This document shows positions 43,208 through 52,577 of a stretch of 64,000 bases of DNA, piece by piece. Positions within the stretch are counted from its first letter, which is position 1. Each line of letters begins with the position of its first letter. The stretch is from NCBI GenBank assembly GCA_964635975.1, contig CAZWPO010000003.1, positions 98,602 to 162,601 on the forward strand, in the 5' to 3' direction. This DNA comes from UBA5314 sp964635975. Its GTDB lineage: Bacteria; Bacillota; Syntrophomonadia; Syntrophomonadales; Syntrophomonadaceae. The notes under the pieces were generated by a model, which worked only from the letters and a program-made list of their open reading frames with translations, ran no database searches and had not been told where the DNA came from. The position numbers were made by a program, and so were the translations under genes.

Positions 43208-44074
43208 CTATTTATCCGAAATATGCCAATGGGCAGGTCGGTCAAGAGAAGGTGGCAGCTTTGTATTTTTATCTCCGATGGCCGCGTTAATCTGGGCTTG
43301 AGTGAGAAATAGACTGCTGGAAAGATCAGCTCCTCTGAGATCAGCATCGCGAAGATCAGCGCCAATCATGTCGGTTCCGGCAAGATCACAGCCTCTCAGG
43401 ACAGAGGCCATTAAATAGGCGCCCCGCAGGTTTATTCCCTTTAAATCCATTTCTCTAAGATCTTTACCTGTTAGATCGGCTCCTTTACCGGTGTGTATTC
43501 TGCGCCCGACAGCTGCTTTTTGGCCCTGCCTGAATTCGGCCCTAACCAGTTCACTGACTTTCAGCAGTAGATAATTAACTTTTTCCCGGTGGATGTTCAG
43601 ATCCAGATTAATGAGCAGGTCGGGGCTAAGTTCCGTTAAGCGCCTGATATTGTCGAGTATTGATCTAAGCTGTGTATGTAAAGAGCCCGTCTCCTGCCAC
43701 TTGAGCGATTCACTGAGATACCATAGCAGCTCATGCAGCTGGCGCATGATTAGAAACACTTCAAACATTTGCTCTGCCTTATGGGGCTCTTTTAACCAAT
43801 CCCGCCCCCCAAAGCTAATTCGGGCAACCTTCTGTCCCGCTCCAAAACAGTCAAAAGCCAGACAGCCTTTAAGGCCCAGTTCTGAAAGATTTTCATGGAC
43901 ACGGCAGCTAAAATCCGGCTGCAGGTTTATGCAGGGTTTGCCTGCGGGCTTATTTTGGGGAAATCCTTCTGAAGCTGAAAAGTAAAGTGCAGTGCAGCAA
44001 AAAGCAAAACAGTTTTTGCAGTCCGGCCGCAATTCATTCTCGTTAAATGTAGATTCTTCACTCTTCTTATTCAA
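43208..44074 (-). CDS. Pentapeptide-repeat protein with a cysteine-rich N-terminus
   Basis: 288 residues. The N-terminus holds eight cysteines (19, 22, 26, 27, 48, 57, 71, 76), which may form an iron-sulfur or zinc site. The middle is helical. From about residue 195 the A(D/N)Lxx pentapeptide pattern runs for some 11 repeats (GADLTGKDLREMDLKGINLRG...). Such repeats form a quadrilateral beta helix; function is unknown. The start overlaps the end of nadE by four bases, so the two are co-transcribed. Confidence 0.8.
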   Translation of the reverse strand: MNKKSEESTFNENELRPDCKNCFAFCCTALYFSASEGFPQNKPAGKPCINLQPDFSCRVHENLSELGLKGCLAFDCFGAGQKVARISFGGRDWLKEPHKAEQMFEVFLIMRQLHELLWYLSESLKWQETGSLHTQLRSILDNIRRLTELSPDLLINLDLNIHREKVNYLLLKVSELVRAEFRQGQKAAVGRRIHTGKGADLTGKDLREMDLKGINLRGAYLMASVLRGCDLAGTDMIGADLRDADLRGADLSSSLFLTQAQINAAIGDKNTKLPPSLDRPAHWHISDK

Positions 44075-45720
44075 TCCATGTCCCCCCAGCGAGCCGCAAT
44101 AGGCATGCGTCGACCCTGGCCGAAAGCCTTGCTGCTGACCTTTAGCCCCGGAGCAGCCTGACGGCGCTTGTATTCGCTGCGGTCAACCTGCCGTATCACC
44201 CAGTTCACTGTTTGGCGATCAAATCCCAGGGCAGCTACCTGACTGGCGGAGAGCTTTTCTTCAATATAATAATGAAGAATGGCATCCAGGGTCTCATAGG
44301 GAGGGAGTGAATCCTGGTCCACTTGATCCGGTTTTAACTCTGCTGAAGGTGGTTTGATGATTATATCATTTGGTATGAGCTCCTGATTGCGGTTAATATA
44401 CTGAGCCAGCTCATAAACCATTACTTTTGGAACATCGGCAAGTACACTCAAGCCGCCGCTCATGTCACCGTAAAGCGTACAATAGCCTACTGCCATTTCA
44501 CTTTTGTTGCCGGTCGAGAGGAGCAGGTACCCGAAGCGGTTGGAAAAGGCCATGAGCAGGTTTCCTCGAATTCGTGCTTGAATGTTTTCTTCACTCAAAT
44601 CTTCGCTATCAGGCATCCAGTATTGGCCCAACAGTCTTTGATATGCAGAAAAGATATCGCTTATCGGCAGAATCTTTAAATCGATTTTCAAGTTCTCAGC
44701 CAGCTTTCGGGAATCATCGACACTACCTGCCGAAGAATAAGGTGAAGGCATTGACAAAGCTATTACGTTCTCCGGACCCAGTGCGCTTGCTGCCAGGCAG
44801 GCAGTCACTGCGGAATCGATACCGCCTGAAAGGCCAAGAATAATTTTTGAAAACCCGCATTTTTTAGAATAATCTCTTATGCCCAGGGACAGGGCTTCAT
44901 AGACGGAATCAATACGCTTTTGGGCAGTGAAGCTCTTTGGGGACGCCGGGTGGTTTAAATCTACAGTGTAAATACTTTCTGAAAATCCTGACCCTGACCA
45001 GAGTAGATTACCCCTGTAATCCATGGCCAGGCTGTGGCCGTCAAAAACCAGCTCATCATTGGCCCCCACCTGGTTGACATAGATAAAAGGCAGCCCATAA
45101 CGCTGTGCGTGGGCAGACAACAATTTGTAACGGGTTTCTTCCTTCCCGATTTGAAAGGGCGAAGCGGAAATATTTATCAAAAGATCGGCCCCCTCAGCAG
45201 CCAGTTCAGCAACCGGATCGCGTTGGTAGAGAAGCCGGGGCCAGAAATCTTTATCATTCCAGGCGTCTTCACAGATGGAGATTCCTATCTTCAAGCCTTT
45301 AAAAAGTGCTATCTGCACATGCTCGGCTGGGTCGAAATAGCGCCTCTCATCAAAAACATCATAAGTTGGGAGTAAAGATTTATGCTGAACGAACAGGATC
45401 ACGCCGCCCTGAACCAGTAAGGCGGCATTATATAACCCTTTGCCGGTTCTGTCGCTGGGAAGAGGTGCGCCCACTAGAACGCCGGTTTCCGGATAGAGCG
45501 CCGAGATGCTAAGCAATTCGGTGATGCCCGCTTCCAGTTGTTTGACAAACCAGGGCATCTCCAGCAAATCCCGGGGTGGGTAGCCTACCAGGTACAATTC
45601 AGGTAGCACCAGTAAATCGCTGCCTTCCTGGGCAGCATCGTGGAGAATAGCTTTTAAGCGCTGCAAATTATATTTAATATCGCCCACCATGGGATTGAGT
45701 TGTGCCAGCGTTATTTTCAT
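44071..45720 (-). CDS. nadE: Glutamine-dependent NAD+ synthetase
   Basis: Amidates deamido-NAD to NAD+. The 549-residue protein joins an N-terminal nitrilase-type glutaminase (Glu in LPELYLVGYPPRDLL, Lys in HKSLLPTYDVFDE, Cys in GISICEDAW) and a C-terminal synthetase with the PP-loop LGLSGGIDSAV. ATG at 45720 is nine bases after AAGGGG on the minus strand and gives MKITLAQLNPMVGD; an upstream in-frame ATG adds eight residues. Confidence 0.95.
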   Translation of the reverse strand: MKITLAQLNPMVGDIKYNLQRLKAILHDAAQEGSDLLVLPELYLVGYPPRDLLEMPWFVKQLEAGITELLSISALYPETGVLVGAPLPSDRTGKGLYNAALLVQGGVILFVQHKSLLPTYDVFDERRYFDPAEHVQIALFKGLKIGISICEDAWNDKDFWPRLLYQRDPVAELAAEGADLLINISASPFQIGKEETRYKLLSAHAQRYGLPFIYVNQVGANDELVFDGHSLAMDYRGNLLWSGSGFSESIYTVDLNHPASPKSFTAQKRIDSVYEALSLGIRDYSKKCGFSKIILGLSGGIDSAVTACLAASALGPENVIALSMPSPYSSAGSVDDSRKLAENLKIDLKILPISDIFSAYQRLLGQYWMPDSEDLSEENIQARIRGNLLMAFSNRFGYLLLSTGNKSEMAVGYCTLYGDMSGGLSVLADVPKVMVYELAQYINRNQELIPNDIIIKPPSAELKPDQVDQDSLPPYETLDAILHYYIEEKLSASQVAALGFDRQTVNWVIRQVDRSEYKRRQAAPGLKVSSKAFGQGRRMPIAARWGDMD

Positions 45721-45863
45721 CGTTTTTATCCCCTTTTTTGGCATATCCCGTTATGTAAAAGCGTAACATCCGTACCGACAGGGTGCAAGTAATGTATACT
45801 CATAAGCTTAAGACTTTTTGTGGAGCGTCAAAGCAGTCATCAGCATATAGTTAAATAGGCAAC

Positions 45864-45893
45864 GGCGCCGGGTTTGACCTGGCGCTTTTTTTT
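45864..45893 (+). terminator. Terminator hairpin upstream of asnB
   Basis: GCGCCGGG (45865-45872) pairs with CCTGGCGC (45878-45885), with one G-U, followed by eight T. No plus-strand gene precedes it after the divergent nadE, so it ends either an attenuated asnB leader or a small RNA. It is 60 bases before the asnB start. Confidence 0.65.
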
Positions 45894-45953
45894 GAGACTT
45901 CAAGACGGTCGATATAGTTTTTGTAAAGCATAACGCAAAGGAGAGGATAGGAA

Positions 45954-47804
45954 ATGTGCGGTTTTTGTGGATGGATCGATTGGCAAAGGAACCTGGAGCA
46001 GGAAAGAGAAGTATTGGAGGCTATGACCGATGCTCTGTCCCGAAGGGGACCGGATGACAGCGGAATCTTCCTGGCAGCCCGGGCTGCTCTGGGGCATCGC
46101 CGTCTAGTGGTGGTTGATCCCGAAGGAGGCAAACAACCTATGCACCGCAGGCGTAGCCGGCGCAGTTATACCCTGGTCTATAATGGAGAAATCTATAATG
46201 CCCAGGAGCTGAGAAAGCAGTTGGAAGCTTTAGGCTGGAAATTCGAAAGCCGCGGCTCCGATACAGAGGCTCTGCTATTATCTTATATACAGTGGGGAGA
46301 AGGGTGCCTTGAACTACTGAATGGTATTTTCTCATTTGCCGTATGGGATCATGAACAGGAGACGCTATTTATGGCCCGCGACCGCCTGGGGGTAAAGCCC
46401 CTGTTTTACAGCCATAAAGAGTCAAAACTGCTTTTTGCCTCTGAGCCAAAGAGCCTGCTGATAAATCCTTATATAAGGGCCCGGGTCGATAAGAGCGGTT
46501 TTTCTGAACTTGTGGTACTGGGGCCTTCCCGAACTCCAGGATACGGCATCTTCGCGGATATCCAAGAACTCAGACCGGGCTGGTGCCTTTCCTATTCCCG
46601 GGCTGGATTAAAGAGCAGAGCGTACTGGAAGTTGAAGAGTTTTCCTCACCATGATGACCTAAACACCACTACAGAAGTTGTACGTCAGCTATTGAGCGAC
46701 GCGGTTTCGCGTCAGGTACAGGCCGATGTGCCGGTAGCTGCTTTCCTATCCGGTGGTTTGGATTCTACGGCTATAAGCGCCCTGGCGGTTCCGGCATTGC
46801 AGTCCCGAGGGATCTCGCTGGCCAGTTTTTCCCTGGATTATCAGGGCAACCGGGATTATTTTCAGCCCAGCGTCTATCAGCAGGATGCAGATTTCATGTG
46901 GGCGGAAGCGGCGGCAGATAGCCTGGGTAGCCGCCACCATTCAGTATTAGTTGACAACCAGGCCCTGGCAGATGCGCTTGAAGAAGCCCTAGTAGCCAAC
47001 GATTACCCCGGTATGGCTGATATTGACTCGTCTCTGCTGCTGTTTTGCCGGGAGGCAAAAAAGGAAGTCACCGTAGCTTTATCCGGGGAGTGCGCCGATG
47101 AAATATTCGGTGGATATCCATGGTTTCACTGGGAAGATCAGGGCCAGGCTGGATTTCCCTGGGTGCGCGGGATCGAGGATCGCCTGGCGTTTTTGAATCG
47201 TGATCTTGGTGAAGGCATAAAACATTTTTGCCGCGATTATCTGGACCAGCGCTATCAGGAGGCCCTGGATGAGGTTCCCGAACTTCCAGGAGGAAACAGC
47301 CCGGATGCCCATAAGCGCAGCCTGCAATATCTTTGTCTGACCCGTTTCATGCCCACATTACTCGACCGAAAAGACCGCATGAGCATGGCCAGCGGACTGG
47401 AAGTGCGGGTCCCATTTGCCGACCACCGGCTGCTGGAATATGTATGGAATGTGCCCTGGCACATGAAAAACTGCGAGGGTCAGCCCAAAGGACTTCTGCG
47501 CCGCGCCATGCAGGGCATAGTGCCAGAAGTAATTCTCAAACGGCCGAAAAGTCCTTATCCCAAGACCCATAATCCGCTGTATTATAAGCTGGTGCGGGAT
47601 AAAGCATTGAGGATACTGGACGATTTTACCTCCCCGGTACGCGACTGGTTGAACATTGAGTTGTTAAAAAGCCGGATAAACAGTGAGCTGCCTATATTTT
47701 CACGGCCCTGGTTCGGTCAACTGATGGGCGATGCGCAGTACCTGGCCTGGATAGTTCAGATGGATAGCTGGCTCAGGATCTATTCACCGTCTATAGCTTT
47801 ATAA
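45954..47804 (+). CDS. asnB: Asparagine synthase (glutamine-hydrolysing)
   Basis: Class II amidotransferase of 616 residues. Cys2 (after Met removal, MCGFCGW) is the glutaminase nucleophile, and the synthetase PP-loop SGGLDS is at residues 266-271. The conserved MARDRLGVKPLFY is present. CAAAGGAGAGG precedes the ATG. It makes asparagine from aspartate, glutamine and ATP; other asparagine synthase-like roles are possible for paralogues. Confidence 0.92.
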   Translation: MCGFCGWIDWQRNLEQEREVLEAMTDALSRRGPDDSGIFLAARAALGHRRLVVVDPEGGKQPMHRRRSRRSYTLVYNGEIYNAQELRKQLEALGWKFESRGSDTEALLLSYIQWGEGCLELLNGIFSFAVWDHEQETLFMARDRLGVKPLFYSHKESKLLFASEPKSLLINPYIRARVDKSGFSELVVLGPSRTPGYGIFADIQELRPGWCLSYSRAGLKSRAYWKLKSFPHHDDLNTTTEVVRQLLSDAVSRQVQADVPVAAFLSGGLDSTAISALAVPALQSRGISLASFSLDYQGNRDYFQPSVYQQDADFMWAEAAADSLGSRHHSVLVDNQALADALEEALVANDYPGMADIDSSLLLFCREAKKEVTVALSGECADEIFGGYPWFHWEDQGQAGFPWVRGIEDRLAFLNRDLGEGIKHFCRDYLDQRYQEALDEVPELPGGNSPDAHKRSLQYLCLTRFMPTLLDRKDRMSMASGLEVRVPFADHRLLEYVWNVPWHMKNCEGQPKGLLRRAMQGIVPEVILKRPKSPYPKTHNPLYYKLVRDKALRILDDFTSPVRDWLNIELLKSRINSELPIFSRPWFGQLMGDAQYLAWIVQMDSWLRIYSPSIAL

Positions 47805-47964
47805 AAACCGGTTCATGGATTTTGGGCGTCGAAACCTTGTATAAGCATAATGTAAAGGGTATATTTATATACCGGGGGCTGTTGATCTTGGAGCCTTGAT
47901 CAATGGCCTTTTTCATGCCCGTTTTAGAGCATATTCATCGCCGGAAAAAACTTTGCTCAAGTGG

Positions 47965-47993
47965 TTGTAAATTTATACATAGAAATGTATAAT
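47965..47993 (+). promoter_or_regulatory. Promoter of the arginine operon
   Basis: TTGTAA (47965-47970) and TATAAT (47988-47993) are 17 bases apart, 32 bases before argC. The palindrome at 47974-47991 overlaps the spacer and -10. Confidence 0.7.
47974..47991. promoter_or_regulatory. Palindromic operator candidate (ArgR-like box)
   Basis: TATACAT, AGAA, ATGTATA is a perfect 18-base inverted repeat that overlaps the argC promoter. Size and position fit an ArgR/AhrC box, although the half-site differs from the TGAAT-type consensus. Confidence 0.5.
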
Positions 47994-48025
47994 TATTTAA
48001 GCTATTTAACAAGGAGGATACTGAA

Positions 48026-49063
48026 GTGTTTAAGATAGGTATCATTGGCGACGGTTATACGGCCGCGGATTTACTAAGATTGATAGCCGGACACAGCGCT
48101 TTAGACCCGGTCTGCATATTATCAACTGAGAATGTAGGCGAGAGGATTGACCGCCTCTATCCGCAGCTTACCGGATTCTGTGATCTGGTTTGTGAGGAGA
48201 GCAATGTAGATGCTTTGCGGGGAAGGTGTGATGCTGTATTTCTGGCCCTTCCTCATGGCTTATCCGTGGCCATGGTAAGTAGGCTGCTGCCTCTGGGAAT
48301 AAAGTGTGTGGATCTGGGCGCCGATTTTCGCTTTAAGGACCCCGCCCTTTATGAAGAGTATTATGGAACCGAGCATAGAGCGCCGGAGATGTTAAATGAT
48401 GCCGTATACGGACTGCCTGAATTATATAGGGAGCAGATCAAACACACTAGCCTGGTAGCCAATCCGGGATGCTACCCAAGTAGTGCTATTCTTCCTCTAG
48501 CGCCACTGCTGGCCGCAGGTCTGATTTCTAGAGAGGGAATCGTGGTTGACTCGAAAAGCGGCGTAACCGGGGCGGGAAGGCAACCAAAGGCCGGCAGCCA
48601 TTTTTGCGAAGTGAACGAAGGCCTGCATGCCTACGGGGTAGGCACCCACCGGCACGCCCCGGAGATAGCCCAGGAGCTGAGCTTTGCCGCGGGGTCAGAG
48701 GTGGAGCTGTTTTTCACTCCCCACCTGGTTCCCATAAATCGCGGGATATTAAGCACGATTTATGCACGGTTGAGCCCGGAAAGCAGACCCGGGGATGTTG
48801 TCCAGGCCCTGCATGACAAATACGATAAAGAGCCTTTCGTGCAGGTGCTTTCCGAAGGCATGATGCCGCATACCAAGTGGGTCTACGGCAGCAACCAGGT
48901 CCATATCGGGATTTTCGTGGACGAAAAACGACGAATGGTAATAATGGGCTCTGCCCTGGATAATTTAACCCGTGGAGCTTCGGGAATGGCTGTGCAAAAT
49001 ATGAACCTGCTGCTGGGCCTGGAGGAAACCCAGGGGCTTCAGTTTGTAGGTGTGCATCCCTAA
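48026..49063 (+). CDS. argC: N-acetyl-gamma-glutamyl-phosphate reductase
   Basis: NADPH-dependent third step of arginine synthesis. The 345-residue protein has the nucleotide-binding N-terminus GIIGDGYTAADLLRLI (GDG rather than the common GASG), the catalytic Cys149 in NPGCYPS and GVTGAGR. The GTG start follows AAGGAGG. First gene of argCJBDF. Confidence 0.94.
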   Translation: MFKIGIIGDGYTAADLLRLIAGHSALDPVCILSTENVGERIDRLYPQLTGFCDLVCEESNVDALRGRCDAVFLALPHGLSVAMVSRLLPLGIKCVDLGADFRFKDPALYEEYYGTEHRAPEMLNDAVYGLPELYREQIKHTSLVANPGCYPSSAILPLAPLLAAGLISREGIVVDSKSGVTGAGRQPKAGSHFCEVNEGLHAYGVGTHRHAPEIAQELSFAAGSEVELFFTPHLVPINRGILSTIYARLSPESRPGDVVQALHDKYDKEPFVQVLSEGMMPHTKWVYGSNQVHIGIFVDEKRRMVIMGSALDNLTRGASGMAVQNMNLLLGLEETQGLQFVGVHP

Positions 49064-49100
49064 AAAAGGCTCTGCTGCTTTAAGATATGGAGGAAATAAA

Positions 49101-50306
49101 ATGAAAATAATTGAAGGTTCGATAACTGCCCCGCAGGGATTCCTGGCCCAGGGAGTGATGGCTGAAGTAAAATATAAGGACAAAAAAGATGTTGCTATAA
49201 TCTATTCTGCAAAAAAATGCTCGGCGGCGGCGGTATACACCACCAACAAAGTGCGGGCCGCCTGTCTAGATCTGTGCCGTAACCATCTGGAGAACGGATT
49301 TGCCCAGGCAGTTGTAGTCAACAGTGGAAACGCCAATGCCTGCACCGGTCAGCAGGGCATGAGTGACGCTTTGCAGATGGCCAAATTTAGCGCTGACATT
49401 TTAAATATTGATGCCAGCGACGTTCTGGTAGCTTCTACCGGAGTTATTGGGGTTTTCATGCCCATGGACCGGATCACGGCAGGGATCAAAGATGCCGCGT
49501 CGGGGCTTAGTAAAGAAGGCGGTCATGAGGCTGCCCAGGCCATAATGACCACCGACCTGATCCCTAAAGAAGTGGCGGTTGAAGTGGAAATTCAGGGAAA
49601 GAGCGTCCGTATAGGCGGTATAGCTAAAGGCTCGGGCATGATTCATCCTAATATGGCTACTATGCTTTCATTTGTAACTACCGATGCGGCGGTGAGCAGT
49701 TCCTGCCTGCATGAGATGCTGAAAAAGGCAGTACGGGACTCATTTAACATGATCAGCGTGGATAGGGACACTTCCACCAATGACATGGCAGCCGTGCTGG
49801 CCAGCGGCATGGCAGGAAACAGCCCTATCGAAGAGCAGGGATCGCCAGACTACATAATTTTAGAAGAGGCCCTAACCTTTGTCTGCACCCACTTGGCCAA
49901 AATGATAGCCCGGGACGGCGAGGGGGCCACCCGTATGATCGAGGTTCAGGTCGTAAATGCGCCCGATAATGAGAATGCGCGATTGATCGCTCGATCAATC
50001 ACAAGTTCCAATCTGACCAAGGCCGCAGTTTTTGGAGAAGATGCCAATTGGGGCAGGATTCTGGCTGCTGCCGGTTATTCAGGAGCGGAATTCGATCCTT
50101 CACAGGTCGACATTTTCCTGGGGCCGCTTCAGGTAGCCCGGAACGGAATGGGCTTGGTGTTTGATGAGGAGCTGGCCCGCGCCCAGCTTCAGCAAGACCC
50201 CGTCTTGATCAAAGTTGATCTGAAAGCCGGAAGCAGCCAGGCGACAGCCTGGGGCTGTGATCTAAGTTATGATTATGTACGTATAAACGCTGCCTATAGA
50301 ACTTAA
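49101..50306 (+). CDS. argJ: Glutamate N-acetyltransferase (ArgJ)
   Basis: Transfers the acetyl group of N-acetylornithine to glutamate; bifunctional forms also use acetyl-CoA, which cannot be decided here. The 401-residue precursor is cut autocatalytically before Thr187 in HPNMATMLSF. ATG at 49101 follows GGAGGAAAT; an in-frame start at 49050 overlaps argC. Confidence 0.94.
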   Translation: MKIIEGSITAPQGFLAQGVMAEVKYKDKKDVAIIYSAKKCSAAAVYTTNKVRAACLDLCRNHLENGFAQAVVVNSGNANACTGQQGMSDALQMAKFSADILNIDASDVLVASTGVIGVFMPMDRITAGIKDAASGLSKEGGHEAAQAIMTTDLIPKEVAVEVEIQGKSVRIGGIAKGSGMIHPNMATMLSFVTTDAAVSSSCLHEMLKKAVRDSFNMISVDRDTSTNDMAAVLASGMAGNSPIEEQGSPDYIILEEALTFVCTHLAKMIARDGEGATRMIEVQVVNAPDNENARLIARSITSSNLTKAAVFGEDANWGRILAAAGYSGAEFDPSQVDIFLGPLQVARNGMGLVFDEELARAQLQQDPVLIKVDLKAGSSQATAWGCDLSYDYVRINAAYRT

Positions 50307-50420
50307 ACATCCAGTTTTTACAGCAGGCGGCCTGAACGGGGATACCTTAAAGGCATAAAAACAGGAACCGCCAGGAGTGGGGAAATTATAGGATCAGTCA
50401 AAGCCTAAGGGGGATTTAAA

Positions 50421-51284
50421 ATGATAAGTTCAGCTATGGAAAAAGCTGAAATCCTGGTTGAAGCCCTGCCATATATCAAGGACTTCTATGGAAAACGTGT
50501 AGTGATAAAATACGGCGGAGCTGCTATGACCGACTGTGATCTAAAGCAAAAGGTCATGCAGGATATCGTGCTGATGAAATATGTGGGGATGCACCCCATC
50601 GTTGTGCATGGGGGAGGACCCGAAATCAACAACCTGCTAGGCCGTTTGGGGATCAAGAGCGAGTTCATAAAGGGCCTGCGGGTGACTGACGCAGCGACCA
50701 TGGAAGTAGTAGAAATGGTTTTGGGCGGCAAGGTAAATAAAGAAATCGTTTCCGGGATAAACGCTATGGGCGGAAAGGCCATCGGTCTTTCGGGCAAAGA
50801 CGGCAGTCTGATAAAGGCTGGACTGGCAGATCCTGAAGGCGCACTGGGCTTTGTGGGCGAGGTAGAAGAGATAAATCCGCAGGTGATCGAGACCCTGATC
50901 GAAAACGGATACATACCGGTTATTGCACCGATTGGGGTAGATGATAAACGTCAGAGTTATAATATAAACGCGGACCTGGTGGCGGCGGCGGTGGCTGTAG
51001 CTGTTAAAGCCGATAAACTGGTTTTGCTTACCGATGTGCCGGGACTGCTGTCGGAGCCGGGGAACCCGGAGAGCTTGATATCAGTTCTAAAGGTGAGCCA
51101 GGTTAAGGACTTTATTAAGCAGGGAGTTATAGCCGGGGGGATGCTGCCCAAGGTCCAGTGCTGTGTTGAATCAGTGACTGGTGGGGTTGGGCGCACGCAC
51201 ATTATCGACGGGAGAGTGCCGCATTCCATACTCCTGGAGATATTCACCAGAGAAGGCATCGGCACCATGGTGATCGACGAATAG
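50421..51284 (+). CDS. argB: Acetylglutamate kinase
   Basis: Second step of arginine synthesis. The 287-residue amino-acid kinase has KYGGAAM, HGGGPEIN, GKVNKEIV and YNINAD motifs. The N-terminal helix (MISSAMEKAEILVEALPYI) is of the type present in arginine-inhibited hexameric enzymes, suggesting feedback inhibition. AAGGGGGA precedes the ATG. The 114-base gap after argJ holds no recognised signal. Confidence 0.95.
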   Translation: MISSAMEKAEILVEALPYIKDFYGKRVVIKYGGAAMTDCDLKQKVMQDIVLMKYVGMHPIVVHGGGPEINNLLGRLGIKSEFIKGLRVTDAATMEVVEMVLGGKVNKEIVSGINAMGGKAIGLSGKDGSLIKAGLADPEGALGFVGEVEEINPQVIETLIENGYIPVIAPIGVDDKRQSYNINADLVAAAVAVAVKADKLVLLTDVPGLLSEPGNPESLISVLKVSQVKDFIKQGVIAGGMLPKVQCCVESVTGGVGRTHIIDGRVPHSILLEIFTREGIGTMVIDE

Positions 51285-51301
51285 TAAAGGAGGCGTGTAT
51301 C

Positions 51302-52504
51302 TTGACGAATCAGGATATGATTAATAAAGGACAAGAATTTGTGATGAATACTTACGGGCGTTTCCCCATCGCTCTGGTCAAGGGAAAAGGGGCTTACGTG
51401 TGGGACGCCAATAATAAACAGTATCTGGATTTCGTAGGAGGAATAGCCGTTTGTGCCCTGGGGCACAGCGCTCCGGTTCTTATTGAAGCGCTGCATGAAC
51501 AGGCCCAAAAGCTGTGGCATGTTTCCAACCTCTACTGGATTGAGCCCCAGGTGGAACTGGCTGAAAAACTGGTCCAATTATCGGGCCTGGGCAAGGCGTT
51601 TTTCTGCAACAGCGGCGCTGAAGCCAACGAGGCCGCGATCAAACTGGCCCGCAAATATTTTTACCGCCTCAAAGAAGGTGGCCGCTCACAGATCATTACT
51701 TTCAGGGAATCATTTCATGGGCGTACCCTGGCCACGGTGACCGCCACCGGACAGACCAAGTACCAGGAAGGCTTTGCACCTCTGGCGCCTGGCTTTGTAT
51801 ATGCTGAGTACAACGATCTAGATTCTGTCCGGGAGCTGGTAGACAAAAACACCTGCGCCATTCTGGTCGAGCCGGTGCAGGGGGAGGGCGGCGTAAGGCC
51901 AGCTCAGCCTGGTTTCTTGAGAGGGTTGCGAGAGATCTGCGACCGGGAAGGTATATTACTGATTTTTGATGAAGTGCAGTGCGGCCTGGGTAGGACCGGC
52001 AATTTCCTGGCCTACCAGGGATATGGAGTAAGCCCGGATATAGTAACACTGGCCAAAGGCCTGGGTGGGGGATTTCCTATCGGCGCTATGCTGGCCAGCA
52101 ATAAGGCCGCCAGCGGATTCGCTCCTGGCGACCATGCCTCTACATTTGGCGGGAATCCCCTGGCGACCGCAGTAGCCAATCGGGTGATCGATGTGATCGG
52201 AGATCTTGATTTCCTATCTCAGGAAGTGCAGGCCAAAAGCGGGCTGCTCCATGAGGAACTCTCCAGAATAGCTGATTCACGAATAGTTGAACTCAGGGGC
52301 AGGGGAATGCTGCTGGGTATGGAATTTAATTGTGAAGTGAAAGAACTGATTGATAAATGCATCGACAAAGGCCTTCTTCTGGTAGGAGCAGGACCGCGGG
52401 TGCTTCGTTTCGTGCCTCCCCTTAATGTCAAGGAAACCGAGATCCGCCAGGCAGTTAGCATACTAAAAGAAGCCCTAAAGGATTGGAAGGAAGCAGCGGT
52501 TTAA
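51302..52504 (+). CDS. argD: Acetylornithine aminotransferase
   Basis: PLP-dependent class III aminotransferase, 400 residues. FFCNSGAEANEAAIKLARK, the Asp in IFDEVQCGLGRTG and Lys252 in LAKGLGGGFPIGAM form the cofactor site. TTG start at 51302 after AAAGGAGG. Confidence 0.94.
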   Translation: MTNQDMINKGQEFVMNTYGRFPIALVKGKGAYVWDANNKQYLDFVGGIAVCALGHSAPVLIEALHEQAQKLWHVSNLYWIEPQVELAEKLVQLSGLGKAFFCNSGAEANEAAIKLARKYFYRLKEGGRSQIITFRESFHGRTLATVTATGQTKYQEGFAPLAPGFVYAEYNDLDSVRELVDKNTCAILVEPVQGEGGVRPAQPGFLRGLREICDREGILLIFDEVQCGLGRTGNFLAYQGYGVSPDIVTLAKGLGGGFPIGAMLASNKAASGFAPGDHASTFGGNPLATAVANRVIDVIGDLDFLSQEVQAKSGLLHEELSRIADSRIVELRGRGMLLGMEFNCEVKELIDKCIDKGLLLVGAGPRVLRFVPPLNVKETEIRQAVSILKEALKDWKEAAV

Positions 52505-52577
52505 AAAGGAGGGCCGCCGAAGCATGAAAACATGGGCGTTGGCGGCCGTCTGTAATAAAGAGATGGGAGTGAACATA

